From Gonocerus acuteangulatus (lineage: Eukaryota > Arthropoda > Insecta > Hemiptera > Coreidae), in NCBI GenBank assembly GCA_946811695.1, contig OX328124.1, positions 97,180,935 to 97,244,934 of the forward strand: a DNA stretch of 64,000 nt, read 5' to 3'. The notes under the pieces were generated by a model that made no database searches, was not told where the DNA came from, and was given only the letters and a program-made list of their open reading frames with translations. Numbering within the stretch: position 1 is the stretch's first letter; each line of letters starts with the position of its first letter. This document shows, piece by piece, positions 11,198-21,662 of this stretch. A program made the position numbers and the translations under genes.

Positions 11198-11398
11198 CTA
11201 GCTGACCCAGCAAACATTGTTGATCTGACATATAAATTATTTGTAGTGAATACTTAGGTAGTCAAGTAAAAAATAACTAAGTTATTGTAAGTGTGTGGGG
11301 ATGTGGTCTGTGACTGAAAGAGAAATAGAGCGCTGTAAACGTTGACGGCCTATAAAAATAACAAAACACCAAACACAAATCCTCAATTCATTTTACTT
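11198..11398 (-). mobile_element. Helitron-like 3' end (CTAG) fragment
   Basis: The plus strand reads ATACTAGCTGACCCAGCAAA. On the minus strand this is TTTGCTGGGTCAGCTAG followed by T, a CTRR end with T as the first flanking base as in Helitrons. The interior hairpin is degenerate. The other end was not found; the foldback at 11399 may interrupt it. Confidence 0.4.
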
Positions 11399-11659
11399 TC
11401 AAGGATAAAATAAAGGTCGAAAATTCCCACAGGTGTTTTAATGGCAAAACGTTTTCAGGGACTAAGCCCCATTTTCAATGCCCATGCATTGGATCTTATT
11501 CAGCCGAGCCTTGCTCCTAGACTTCGCGTTAAGAGTCTAGGAGCAAGGCTCGGCTGAGAAAGAACCAATGCATGGGCATTGAAAATGGGGCATAGTCCCT
11601 GAAAACGTTTTGCCATTAAAACACCTGTGGGAATTTTCGACCATTATTTCATCCTTGGA
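11399..11659. mobile_element. Foldback / palindromic MITE of about 260 bp
   Basis: Left arm 11399-11522 and right arm 11532-11659 are near-identical reverse complements around a 9-base loop (CGCGTTAAG region). The outer edge reads AAGGATAAAATAAAGG, then GTCGAAAATTCCC; the inner edge reads GAGCAAGGCTCGGCTGA. I see only scattered differences between arms. No ORF. A DNA of this kind would extrude a roughly 120-bp stem. No clear TSD. Confidence 0.9.
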
Positions 11660-12300
11660 ACATCAATTTCCACCATCCAGCAACGCCAACAATCATTTCA
11701 CTTTATTATCTTAACTAATATATTTAAAATTATATAACTATTACTAATTATGACGATAAAAATACAAAAAATAAAAATAAAAAATAATACATAAAATATC
11801 AATCTGTTTATTCAAGGGAGTCTACGATATTTTTGATTAGTCCAGCTTTAGCCAATACAAACACACTGGATGGTTTACCCACGCGAGAACATTTACCTAT
11901 AATTGTCATGTGAAAAACCACAAACAGATAACGTTTGGCCTTACGATTTAATCATTGTGGTTCCGAATGCCAATCTAATTGGAAATTAAACGCGTTTGAC
12001 TTCAATTGGCACATCTGGGGGGATATCAATGGCCGAAAACTGTGTAGGGAGAGAGAGAAAGCTTATTGTCTGAGATTCACAGCAGACCAGATTCGTTCTC
12101 ATCCCTCTTCCGTGCTGTTTACAGGGTGAGAAGTGACGCCGGTAGACGTCTAGCGGAAAGAAGTGATCGAGTGATAATTGATCAGTTATTGACTACCAAG
12201 GGTTACCAATTATTAAAGGACTAATATCTCTATTAAAAAATGGGTATTTGTAGTAGAAAGGCGACAATTTATTGCAAAGTATTAAAAAATAAAATAAAAA
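11660..12300. other. No feature recognised
   Basis: AT-rich, with a 65-codon frame at 11935-12129 of unknown nature. Confidence 0.4.
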
Positions 12301-12322
12301 AAGGCCAACAAATTAAAAAACT

Positions 12323-12372
12323 CCGACTCGCAGGAACTGCATCATCTTAGCACGGTTCCATTCATATCCCTA
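12323..12372. repeat. Short dispersed repeat shared with 57711-57765
   Basis: GACTCGCAGGAACTGCATCA followed by TCTTAGCACGGTTCCATTC occurs at both sites with about three differences. The TTAGCGCGGTTCC part resembles the terminal hairpin of the hairpin-ended family, so this may be a remnant of a related element. Confidence 0.55.
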
Positions 12373-12589
12373 GTGTCATTTTGTATACTTAGAATATAAA
12401 CAGTTATTACAAGGAACCGGATTCTTAGGTTTTCACGTATTTTTTTCCTTTCTCCTAAACATGATAAAGATCGATTTTTTTTTATTTGATTCGCGTCTTG
12501 TAGTATCATTCATGCAAATTTGGAAGAACCTAAAAACACCTATTCTGGATGATATCACCTAAAACCCAATGGAATGACCTAGATGGACC

Positions 12590-12645
12590 GGTGACAAAGC
12601 GCCAGCAGCTTAGCCGGTGAGAAAGGGCCAGCAGCGTACCCTTAT
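12590..12645. repeat. Small imperfect tandem duplication
   Basis: CCGGTGACAAAGCGCCAGCAGC is followed by CCGGTGAGAAAGGGCCAGCAGC, a period of about 26 bp, two units. Confidence 0.7.
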
Positions 12646-12734
12646 ACATGGAACACTCTAGGGCCTGGCATGGCCAGGCTCCACTGCTACAGACATGAAA
12701 TTTTTATTTCACTGTTCAATGTATTCAAAACCAT

Positions 12735-13443
12735 CAAAATGTTTATAATTTCTAAATATTTCATAAAATAAATACAATTTAAAACAAATAATTAAAAAGT
12801 GAGCTAAACAACTACGAAAACCCGTTCAAAAGAACACATTCAAAGTTTTCATCTCCGTTTGACATCGACTAATCGAAATTCTTCTTAGAATATTAATTAT
12901 AGAGAATTTAGTAAGCTTTTGAATAGTTTCTATCCACTTATGACGATTTCCCAACTGTTTTCGAGATATTAAGGAAAATATGCGAAGTTCCCAAAACTTT
13001 TCATGACTCTTAATAAAATATTTTATTCTAGTTCTTCCTTAACTCCAAACGTTACCAAAATGTACACATCTTTGTATGTATGGAATTTAAACATGCAGAA
13101 AATATTTTAACCGAATCCCATGATTCTAAGTAACCAAACCAAAAACTTGATTTAACAACTATTTTTCCGATTTTCTCGGAAACTGTTAAAGCTATCGCCT
13201 TAAAAATGGTTTCTTTAGTTTTACTAGTCCAAGAAGCCTAAAAAACGAGTACTTACAAGCATATTAACTCAAAAACGTAAGCGTTACGATTTTTTTGCGC
13301 GAATTTCGCCCCAAACGCCATCTTCCAGTGGGCGGATTTTGCTGGTTAACGAACTTAACCTTTCAAATCAGACGACAGATTTTTGTACCAAATTTCATCA
13401 AAATCGGACCATTAGGGGGGGCCGGAAAACCGCGAACAAGCAA

Positions 13444-13506
<63 letters not shown>

Positions 13507-13646
13507 AATTTGAACCACCGTTATTTTCGGTCTCTAGGGGTTCTGAAACGGGAAATTTTCTAGTCGGCACTTCCGGATTGTTTCATGAGATCAACTTTAT
13601 AAGCGGGGTTCCTCCCTATGGAGGGAGGGAGGAACCGCCCTAAAAT
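12735..13646 (+). mobile_element. Hairpin-ended dispersed repeat, copy 2 (fullest)
   Basis: Landmarks in order: AATTAAAAAGTGAGC, TTGACATCGACTAATCGAAA, CTTCCTTAACTCCAAACG, AACATGCAGAAAATATT, AACTGTTAAAGCTATCGCC, AAAACGTAAGCGTTACGATT, CCCCAAACGCCATCTTCCAG, CAAATTTCATCAAAATCGGA, then a (TA)n tract, CACCGTTATTTTCGGTCTC, GGCACTTCCGGATTG and TATAAGCGGGGTTCC. The last 45 bases form a hairpin (GGTTCCTCCCT pairing with AGGGAGGAACC) and are followed by CCTAAAA. Nearly identical to 58190-59050 including the microsatellite position, which shows that the (TA)n is part of the element. No intact ORF. Confidence 0.8.
13448..13503. repeat. (TA)n inside hairpin-ended element copy 2
   Basis: Pure TA run of about 55 bp at the same internal position as the run in the copy at 58865-58912. 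Confidence 0.95.
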
Positions 13647-13649
13647 AGT

Positions 13650-14708
13650 TTACATCTTATTTTCAGACCTACCGAATAACAACAAACAATCATAACAATC
13701 GTTCACGTCGTACAGGAGAAGTTTTGTTACAAAAACTGTGTAACGAGAATTATATATTTATCGGAGAACATAAAATAAATGTAATTTTTATAAAAATGTA
13801 AAATATAAAATTTGATTAAAATAATTTAATCTGAAAAGTTTTTAATCAAGGTTTGACGCAGAATGAAACCGAGTCTACTCTCAGCCCGATATTGGATTCA
13901 TGGAGAATGCAACTAGATCCAACCGGTAATTGGGCAGCATTGTTCAAACGTCATATATAAATTCGTCAAACGTCAAGCCTTGATAACGTCCGGAATATTA
14001 TATAACCACTGACCTGTCAGAGAATACTGATTGCTAGAAATAGACTAAACATTTGCCAATTGTATTAATAATAATCGATGCATCAATTTGATATTTATTA
14101 TAATCCGAGGAGATTATAGGAATTCTTCGTTAGGTACACATATGAATATAATAAGTTGCATAGAATGAAAAGAAAATTTACAGGTTAGATTCACTGTCAA
14201 GGCGATCGCAGCACTGCCTACTGGATCAAATGTGAACCTAATCTAGCCGAACATTAGCAATGCATAAAGAAATAAATTAAATATAAAAACATTGGCCATC
14301 GGATCAAATTGAAAATATGAACCATTCTTAAATCAACTTAATTACATGCATAAAGTTGCATCAAAATTGGTCCAGCCGTTTAGAAGGAGCTCTATTAAAA
14401 ATACCGGGACGGAAGAATTTTATATATTTTATTTTATTATTTATAATATTAAATAATAGAATAAATTATTTTGTATTGTTAAATTGATTCTTTTCTCATA
14501 TTTTATTTAGTAAGTTTTGAAATCAATTATTGGATATGATTTAAATATTTATTTTATTTTATATTAATAATTTTTTTGTTATTTTTTTTATTATTTAATT
14601 ATTGTTCCAGAAATTTGTTTTTTACCCTTTATACAGTTTTTATTAATTATTTTCATGTGAGCAAATCACCTAGCCGTTGTGGAGCTCCGTGAATAAATAA
14701 ATATTTAA

Positions 14709-14740
<32 letters not shown>

Positions 14741-15138
14741 TTAAAAATAAAGCTCAGAGAACTATTTTGAGTCCAATATGTATTTACGTATTATCTACCA
14801 TCAGCTAAACGTCGGTAAAAAAGTTTGTGACACGGTCAATACCCGAAGACTATGTTTGTGATGACTAGGCCCGTGGAAGACCACGAGTTAAAAAAATATC
14901 TTTCAGAAGTAATTTTCTGTTGACGTGTGAAGGTGGACTGACGGTTCCGATTCAGGAATGGAATGGAGCAGTGTTGACTGCGCCACATAAATTTCATGAA
15001 AACATATTTTTGTGACTGATACTAGACTTCACGTGGCTGATGTGTTGTGAATAGGCCTTGAGTCGGCTAATAAATTGGGCTTGCGCATCTAGGAATGATG
15101 GATTGTCATCTTCTGGATCAGCTGCTCGGCATTGTTGA
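13650..15138. other. No gene recognised; (GT)n at 14715-14741
   Basis: AT-rich sequence. A short dinucleotide run of GT, about 13 repeats, lies at 14715-14741. I found no protein or shared repeat. Confidence 0.5.
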
Positions 15139-15146
15139 GTGGGAAA

Positions 15147-16017
15147 CAGTGTTCGGCAAAACTAACGTTAGTTACTAAACTAATGTTAGTTTACTCTAAC
15201 CAAAAATAAACTAACGTTGTATTTTTAGTTTTATTTTTAGTTTAGTTTTAGATTTTTATAATTATTCATCATGTTAACTCAGAAAAATGATTGTAATTTC
15301 ATAAAATTGGACTCATTTGGAGTATTTTCTTAATTAATAGTTGTTTTTAGTTTTAGCATCAGTTTTTAGTTAATTAGTTTAGTTTAGCAAACGAGACCTA
15401 AATTTGTGAATTTAGTTTAGTTTTAGTTTTTAATTCACTATTTAGTTTATCAAAGAACATTTGTTTGCAAATTACCAGGAATAGCCAAAGTTTCTTACTC
15501 TCCAAAGAATTCGTCATATCCTGAACTGTAAACATAAAAATAGAGTATCAAAAATGAACTAATGAGAAGATAGAGAAGCTAGCGGACGAGAAAAATGAAT
15601 GTTTCAAACAGTCTGAACAAGGCCTGTAGACAGAAGAAAATTCGTTAATAATGACTGAATTAGTATCATATAGATTATATTAACTCCCTTCTGTTTATAA
15701 TACATCTTATGTCCGCCTAAAAGCCAATTCTAGCTTATTCTTAAACAAGTTCTATTAGTTTTAATAATTGTCTTAATTATCGAAATAACTTATAATTTAC
15801 ATTAATTCACGTTATTTTTCTAAAACTAATCTAAACTAAAGCTATAATTTAGTTTTTAACTAGTTCTCAATGATTTACTTTTAGTTTTAGTTTAATTAAA
15901 TCCATTAATTAGTATAATTAGTTAGTTTTAGTTATTTTTTAGGTTACAATTTTTTGTTTAGATTTGGTTTATTCCAAAAAGTGAATGTAGTTTTAATTTT
16001 AGTTTTGCCCAACATTG
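15147..16017. mobile_element. hAT-like MITE with TTAGTTTTAG-rich interior
   Basis: The left end CAGTGTTCGGCAAAACTAA and the reverse complement of the right end, CAATGTTGGGCAAAACTAA, match at 17 of 19 bases. Flanking 8-mers GTGGGAAA (15139-15146) and ATGGGAAG (16018-16025) match at 6 of 8, an eroded 8-bp target duplication as made by hAT transposases. The interior is built of short variants of AACTAAC / TTAGTTTTAG in both orientations and carries no transposase. CAGnGTTGGGC termini with self-similar interior dyads are a known style of non-autonomous hAT element. Confidence 0.8.
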
Positions 16018-16019
16018 AT

Positions 16020-16580
16020 GGGAAGTTCCTGTAGTGTCGCAAATTTGTGTTTCCTACATGAAACTTTATGAAATCCAACATGCAAGGAACCCATAACAGA
16101 GAAAACTGATTTTTCCTCAATTTTCTCTGGAATACAGTAATTTAAAATTTAAACGGGACACATATACAGTGGGCTTGAATTATTGAAACGAGCTACCAGG
16201 AATAAAACCTCGCTTCGGAAAAGAAAACTGAAACAGCGCAAACTTTTCCTTTCAGCCAAGCTGTGTAATTAATCTGTACAGAAAAGCCAAATTGATTAGA
16301 TGTTCTCCTGCGAAATTAGTAATGTGTCTCTTTCTTAGAAGTTACTCGATATGATTGTCATGTTCCGCCCTTTGTAAGGGGCTCGTAGCAGACTTGAATT
16401 ATTTATATTGTTCACGTGCTAGGATTATAGAGATAATACATTTATAGGGTTAGACTACAGGGGGGGGGGGGGGGGGGGAGCTCATCAATCTTCTTCCGCG
16501 CAAAAAGAAGAAAGATACCTCAATATGTGTTCCGCTTCGCAGATTAATATAATTCTTTGACCTTCTTAAATTTTTTTGTT
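16020..16580. other. Anonymous sequence with a poly-G run at 16460-16479
   Basis: Twenty consecutive G residues at about 16460-16479, a tract that often causes sequencing length error. Nothing else recognised. Confidence 0.6.
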
Positions 16581-16586
16581 CATCAT

Positions 16587-16675
16587 ATATATATATATAT
16601 ATATTCCTCTTCTTTTAGTTTTACATTTGCCGACAACTTTGTGGCACGGCCTCTCGTCACAAGACAACTTATGAA

Positions 16676-16714
<39 letters not shown>
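16587..16714. repeat. Two (TA)n runs flanking 75 bp
   Basis: TA runs at 16587-16602 and 16676-16714. The second abuts the PLE-family-B edge TTCCACTCGTTC. Confidence 0.9.
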
Positions 16715-16717
<3 letters not shown>

Positions 16718-17002
16718 CACTCGTTCTTTTTTCTTTATTTGGCAGAGGGTCGATGAAGCAGAACACCATTTGTTTTTGTTCAACTATTTTATTTTATCAA
16801 TTTTGGCTTGAGTCAGGCCTGACTCAAGCCAGTACACATGACGAGAGAACTTCCCGATAAGGAAAGCCCCTGAAGAGGTGCGAATTAAGGCACGAAACAT
16901 GTCGGGCAAAATAGATAAAATAAAATAGTTAAACAAAAACAAATGGTGTTCTGCTTCATCGACCCTCTGCCAAATAAAAAAAAAAAAGAACAAGTGGAAA
17001 AT
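16715..17002. mobile_element. Head-to-head Penelope-like ends, family B
   Basis: The minus-strand arm 16715-16803 and plus-strand arm 16908-17002 are reverse complements (CAAATGGTGTTCTGCTTCAT, CGACCCTCTGCCAAATAAA, then AACAAGTGG). They are joined through a perfect 26-bp palindrome at 16805-16830, each half being GGCTTGAGTCAGG or its complement. The plus arm additionally keeps CATGACGAGAGAACTTCCCG and a hammerhead-like core. Both outer edges border (TA)n. Head-to-head terminal copies are typical of Penelope-like insertions; no reverse transcriptase or GIY-YIG is seen in this family here. Confidence 0.6.
16866..16907 (+). ncRNA. Hammerhead-like ribozyme motif, family B (best copy)
   Basis: GCCC (16866-16869) and GGGC (16904-16907) form stem I around the core. 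Box 1 is CTGAAGA (16870-16876). Stem II is GTGC/GCAC (16878-16881, 16890-16893) with one extra G before it. Box 2 is GAA followed by ACATGT (16897-16902), a self-complementary 3-bp stem III with no loop. The cleavage-site base would be C16903. Known hammerheads in Penelope-like elements and retrozymes share this tiny stem III and are thought to act as dimers. The extra base between box 1 and stem II is non-standard, so activity is uncertain. Confidence 0.6.
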
Positions 17003-17026
17003 ATATATTGGGTCATATTCAGAAGA

Positions 17027-17030
<4 letters not shown>

Positions 17031-17074
<44 letters not shown>
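17031..17074. repeat. (TA)n microsatellite
   Basis: Pure TA run of about 44 bp between the family-B ends and the family-C inverted repeat. Confidence 0.95.
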
Positions 17075-17079
<5 letters not shown>

Positions 17080-17157
17080 TTTATGTTTTCGGGTAGTGGG
17101 GTTGCTTAATTTCAGAAGGTGAAACAAAATTCAGTCTTCCCACAAATTTTCTTTATT

Positions 17158-17195
17158 CTTAGGCCTTTTAACGCAAATGTGCCATCATCAGGTGC
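17158..17195 (-). ncRNA. Degenerate hammerhead-like motif, family C
   Basis: The minus strand reads GCACCTGATGATGGCACATT, then TGCGTTAAAAGGCCTAAG. Box 2 is AAAA instead of GAAA and stem I is not complementary, so this arm's copy looks dead compared with 17521-17560. Confidence 0.4.
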
Positions 17196-17520
17196 TAACA
17201 ACAAATAGATCCATGCATTAATATTGTTGGACTCAAAAATTAGTACTTTTTTTTTTTTTGTTTGGCTTATAGTACAGTAAAAGGGGAGTAATTAATGATT
17301 AGAATTTATAAAGCTAACGGTGATAGAATAAATTGGAACATGAAATAGTATAAATTGGAACATAACTTTATGGAATGGAAACTATAGAATCCTGAGGAAC
17401 TGCCTAATTACAGTTTTTAGTATATAATTAATTACTGCCCTTTTACTGTACTATAAGCAAAAAAAAAATGTACTGATTTTTTAGTCCAACAATATTAATG
17501 CATGGTTCTATTTGTTCTTA

Positions 17521-17560
17521 GCACCTGATGATGGCATATTTGTGTTGAAAGGCCTAGTGC
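17521..17560 (+). ncRNA. Hammerhead-like ribozyme motif, family C (best copy)
   Basis: Stem I is GCAC (17521-17524) with GTGC (17557-17560). Box 1 is CTGATGA (17525-17531). One extra T precedes stem II, GGCA/TGTT (17533-17536, 17543-17546; two G-U pairs). GAA is followed by the self-complementary AGGCCT (17550-17555) as a loopless stem III. The base before the presumed cleavage is A17556. The compact layout matches 16866-16907 despite an unrelated sequence, which supports a ribozyme rather than chance. Confidence 0.55.
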
Positions 17561-17610
17561 AAAATAAAGAAAATTTGTGGGAAGACTGAATTTTGTTTTA
17601 CCTTCTGGGA

Positions 17611-17652
<42 letters not shown>
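17611..17652. repeat. (TA)n microsatellite
   Basis: TA run at the right edge of the family-C inverted repeat. Confidence 0.9.
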
Positions 17653-17657
<5 letters not shown>

Positions 17658-17805
17658 CATATATTATATAAATTTAAATATATACTACGGAACTCGGTAT
17701 AACATACTCCTATAAAAAAAAAAAGACATTCAATAGTCAGCAAATGTGACCATGATATACATAGTCTAGTTGCTCCTGGAAAAGCTTATAATTTGTCTAT
17801 ACCGG

Positions 17806-17868
17806 TTGTTTTTTTTTTTTTTGTTTTTTTGTTTTCAACGGCGCATCAACTATTTGGCTATTAGCACC
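17806..17868 (-). mobile_element. SINE 3'-tail fragment
   Basis: A T-rich run followed by ACGGCGCATCAACTATTTGG and CTATTAGCACC. On the minus strand this is the shared SINE tail GGYGCTAATGNCCNAGATGCGCCGT plus poly-A. The rest of the SINE is missing. Confidence 0.6.
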
Positions 17869-18099
17869 TATACAGCTTGTTATTTTGACTTTCTGACAAA
17901 GAAACCTTTTATGAATCATACACTACTCAAGAGAGGGATTTATTGCGAAAATATTCAAAATAGTAGATAATGAATTAGAAGTGCTCCGAGATAATATATT
18001 AATGTTATTCTATCGGGCAGGAATTACACTGGATGATAAAATGTATGTAATGAAAAATTAGACCAATGGAAGAATACATTTATTTATTTTTAATTGATA

Positions 18100-19011
18100 C
18101 TAGCTGTTACCAGGCGATCCATGCTACACCTACTTTCTACATATAGAAAAGCCTAAATAAATTAGAAACCAAATAAGTATTATTAAAATCTAATAACACG
18201 AATCTGTAACTGTTTCGAACCCGGGACCTCCCAAAGTCCTAGACGACTTTGACATAACCTATAACACCTCCCGTATCAAGACATACATGTGTGTCAAGTT
18301 TGGTAAACATCGGCCTAACGGCGTGGATTTTTATAAAAAAGAAACAACAACATACAGACAGCAGCTGGTAGACGTTTTTGACCTGGCCTATGACAATCCC
18401 CTGATCAAGACCAACCTGTGTGCGCAGTTTGATCAAAATCCGTCAAACTGTGTCGGTTTGTATAAAGAACAAACATACAGACAGACATCTGGTAGACGTT
18501 TTTGACTTAACCTACGACACTCCTCAGATTAAGATCTACATGTGTACCGAGTTTAGTCAAAATCGGACGAACGGTGTGGATTTGTATAAGGGAAAAACAT
18601 ACAGACAGACAGCTATAAGACGTTTTTGACCTAGCCTACGACACTCCCCAGATTAAGATCTACATGCGTACCGAGTTTAGTCAAAATCGGACGAACGGTC
18701 TGGATTTGTATAAGGGACAAACATACAGACAGACAGCTATAAGACGTTTTTGACTTAGCCTACGACACTCCCCAGATTAAGATCTACATGTGTTCCGAGT
18801 TTAGTCAAAATCGGATGAACGGTATGGATTTGTATAAGGGACAAACATACACACAGACAGCAGGTAGATTTTTTTGACCTAGCCTAGGAGATTTCTCGTA
18901 TCAAGACCTACCATTATTGCAAGTTTGGTCAAAAACGGTCAAACGGTGTGGATTTGTATAAGGAACAAACAAACAGAAAAACAGACAGACACGTGATTTT
19001 ATATATATAGA
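18100..19011 (-). mobile_element. Helitron-like element with six 124-bp units
   Basis: On the minus strand the element runs from TCTATATATATAAAATCACG to ...TGGTAACAGCTAG, inserted between A (complement of T19012) and T (complement of A18099). A 5' TC, a 3' CTAG and insertion at an AT dinucleotide are the Helitron signature. The interior (18240-18990) is a 124-bp array. The 3' hairpin is not perfect. No Rep/helicase ORF, so it is non-autonomous. The segment just inside the CTAG end (TTAAAATCTAATAACACGAA...) matches 37488-37510, linking it to the array in the hAT element. Confidence 0.75.
18240..18990 (+). repeat. 124-bp tandem array inside the Helitron-like element
   Basis: Landmark AGTTT[GA]GTCAAAATCGG at 18297, 18426, 18550, 18674, 18798 and 18922, spaced about 124-129 bp. 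The middle units (18550-18800) are nearly identical to each other, indicating local homogenisation. Confidence 0.95.
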
Positions 19012-19012
19012 T

Positions 19013-21285
19013 GTGTAGACTGAAAGAGGGAGGGTTACTCATGAATATCTTCCTAATGAAGATATAAAGCATTTTACTTGGTATCTCGTTTTTCGTATTT
19101 ATATTTTGTAGTGCGTTTATTGAGATTATTTAAAGGAAAATGTTGAGGAATGCTGGGTACGAATGATCAAACGTGGAATAATACCCAAAACCCAATATCC
19201 ATTTCTCCAGTTATTTTTTACAATTTGTTACATTTGTATAGTCAAAGATGAGACCCTGCTCGCTTGTCCCATACAAAAAAATGTTAAAACCTTAAATTAT
19301 ATTTTTTGTATCTGTTGTAAGATAAAAATAATATGTAATTTTCTATTCAGTCTTAACGCACTTTCTTCCTCTTGTGGTATTATGGGCCGAAATATAGGGC
19401 ACTCGAAACACTACAAAGAAATTAATCTAGCTAGATTTAAGCTGGTACTTTTGGGCCCAAATTATTAATACGGTGCTAAACTCTTTCACATTTTTTCCGG
19501 CGTAACTTTTAATTTTAGTAATAATAATAATAATAAAGCCTTTTATTATGTTCATAGCTCAATTACAAATCAAATTATTTTACAGTAAATATTTACAAGC
19601 CGTAATAAATAAATGAAAATAAATTTACAACTTCAATCTTAGAAATGCTTCTCTGAGTTTGAACATAGGCCTTCCATGAAGGAGTACAGGTCTAGACTTT
19701 CCCAGGTGACCAGCCTAATGGGAAGCCACTTTTAAAAATTGAAATTAAACTTTTAATTTTAAATCATTTAAATTAAATTTTAAATGATTTTTTCTTCGTT
19801 TTGGCAGTTACACCCTAGTGTGCGGCGTTACCGCTTGCTAAAATTCTTCTAGATTACGCACCTCATAGGTGACGTATCCTTTAAAATGAAGTCAATTGAA
19901 CGTCCATTTGCGAATGCACGTGAGCGTTTCGCAAAAACGTACGCCACAGAAGGAAATTATATTGCGCTATGTTCGATCGAAAATTTATCTGTAGCCAATA
20001 ACCCCCCCCCCCCCCCCCCCCCCCACCAAAAATTTATATACATGTGAAAGCATGTATTGAATCAGGATGTCGAAGTGGCAATTGACCCTTGTTTTGACAA
20101 TCCTTTTGGTAACGGTCAGAAATTGTTTGAAATAGATTGTTCTGACAAGCGGCCCATTGTGTGAAAGGAGCGGTCGCCACAGAGATGTCAGCTACTCCAC
20201 CGCTCTCTGACGGCGGAACAATGTGTGTCAAAAGCTGCTTCCTATCAGATCCTACTTCTCTCTAAAGCCAGGCTCATTCATAATGTAGCATACAATAAGG
20301 TTATAGTCAATTATGTCAGCAATTAGTTACTACAAAAGAATTTACCTTCATTAAGACCATTCAAACACCCGAACCAGAAAATGCCAGACTAGTTATGTTG
20401 AATTCTTCTTTCTAAGCTCTTGTACTGTCAAACTTTGATTTTATTTATAAAATAAATATCATATTTAGACAACATTGGAAATGTAAATAACACTGAACTA
20501 TCAACGGACTCTAATACTACAAACAGATAATAGGTCGACAGAGGATTGACTATTCAAAGCTAATGCTGCACCTAATAAAAAGACAGAAACCTACATGTTA
20601 ACTTGCGAAATTTACAATGAACTTGCTTGAAGTATATAAGGGCGAAAAACCTCATAGTCAGCGCCCTACCGTGCAAATCATGCCAAACGAAATATTCACT
20701 CATTGGGCTTTCCTAGATTAGCATTAATGTCTTTCTTAAACGATTATTTGTAATTTTATTATATACTTTTCCTTTCTTTCCTTCTTTACTGAATTTCCTT
20801 TTTTTTAAACTTATTTTTTCTTTACCTCCTTGTACTTATAATTTTTTTTTTCACGCCCTAACAATCTCCCTTCATAAACATCCCTATTACTTGCTACCAA
20901 ATAACAAGATATAAACAACAGTAACAGAATACGACTACTTAAAAATGTTAAAGTATATACAACAAAAAAGGTTAAAACTAAGTCTAACAACTAAAAAATT
21001 TAACAAAAATATCAGGGAATATACCGGTTCTACGTAAAAGCTAAAAAGTCTACTAAAATAAAACAGGAGGTAACCATGTAGTGACAGACTGTATTAGGAG
21101 CGTCGTGATTTGTAAATCCCCACAACATGCTTTATTTTCTTGCTTTAAGTAGCAACACTTCTCATATCTCATATGAATGTGTGAACCCAGTTCAATAAAT
21201 CTAAAATGTTATTCGAGGAATAATTCATTTTTATTATTTCCAAATTATTTGTAAATCTCGTTTGAATGTAGCCGATGTAATAATG
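19013..21285. other. No recognised gene
   Basis: AT-rich. It contains a short (AAT)n run at about 19517-19535 and the poly-C run listed separately. Frames up to 101 codons (19163-19468, plus) and 65 codons (20034-20231, minus) match nothing I know. Confidence 0.45.
20002..20024. repeat. Poly-C run of 23
   Basis: Uninterrupted C tract in an AT-rich setting. Its length may be unreliable. Confidence 0.95.

Positions 21286-21289
<4 letters not shown>

Positions 21290-21346
<57 letters not shown>
21290..21346. repeat. (TA)n microsatellite
   Basis: Pure TA run of about 55 bp. No surrounding element was recognised. Confidence 0.95.
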
Positions 21347-21348
<2 letters not shown>

Positions 21349-21349
21349 T

Positions 21350-21625
21350 TATAATTCACTATTCCACAAAAATCCAGGCATCTTAGAATAATATTTTCAG
21401 CCCGTTTACCGTCCGCGATACGCAACAAAATAAAACTAAAAAAAATAAAATAACCTGGATAGTCAAAATAATCATGTAACTGTTGGTGTAAGCCCAATAA
21501 TTGTTATGTAATCAGAAGATGAAATCCAGTAGTCTCGAAAAACTTCCCAACACGATAACTATATAATTAGAAAATAATATAATACAAATAAAATATAATA
21601 ATTAACCTCAATAAATTTATTAAAA

Positions 21626-21662
<37 letters not shown>

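Larger units (their letters stand above)
17114..17606. mobile_element. Inverted-repeat pair of Penelope-like ends, family C
   Basis: Arm 17114-17297 (AGAAGGTGAAACAAAATTCAG...) and arm 17424-17606 (...GAATTTTGTTTTACCTTCT) are reverse complements with about 10% differences around a 126-bp spacer. Each arm has a CCTGATGATGGCA...GGCCT hammerhead-like core. (TA)n tracts sit at both outer edges (17031-17074 and 17611-17652). No protein-coding part is present. Confidence 0.6.
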
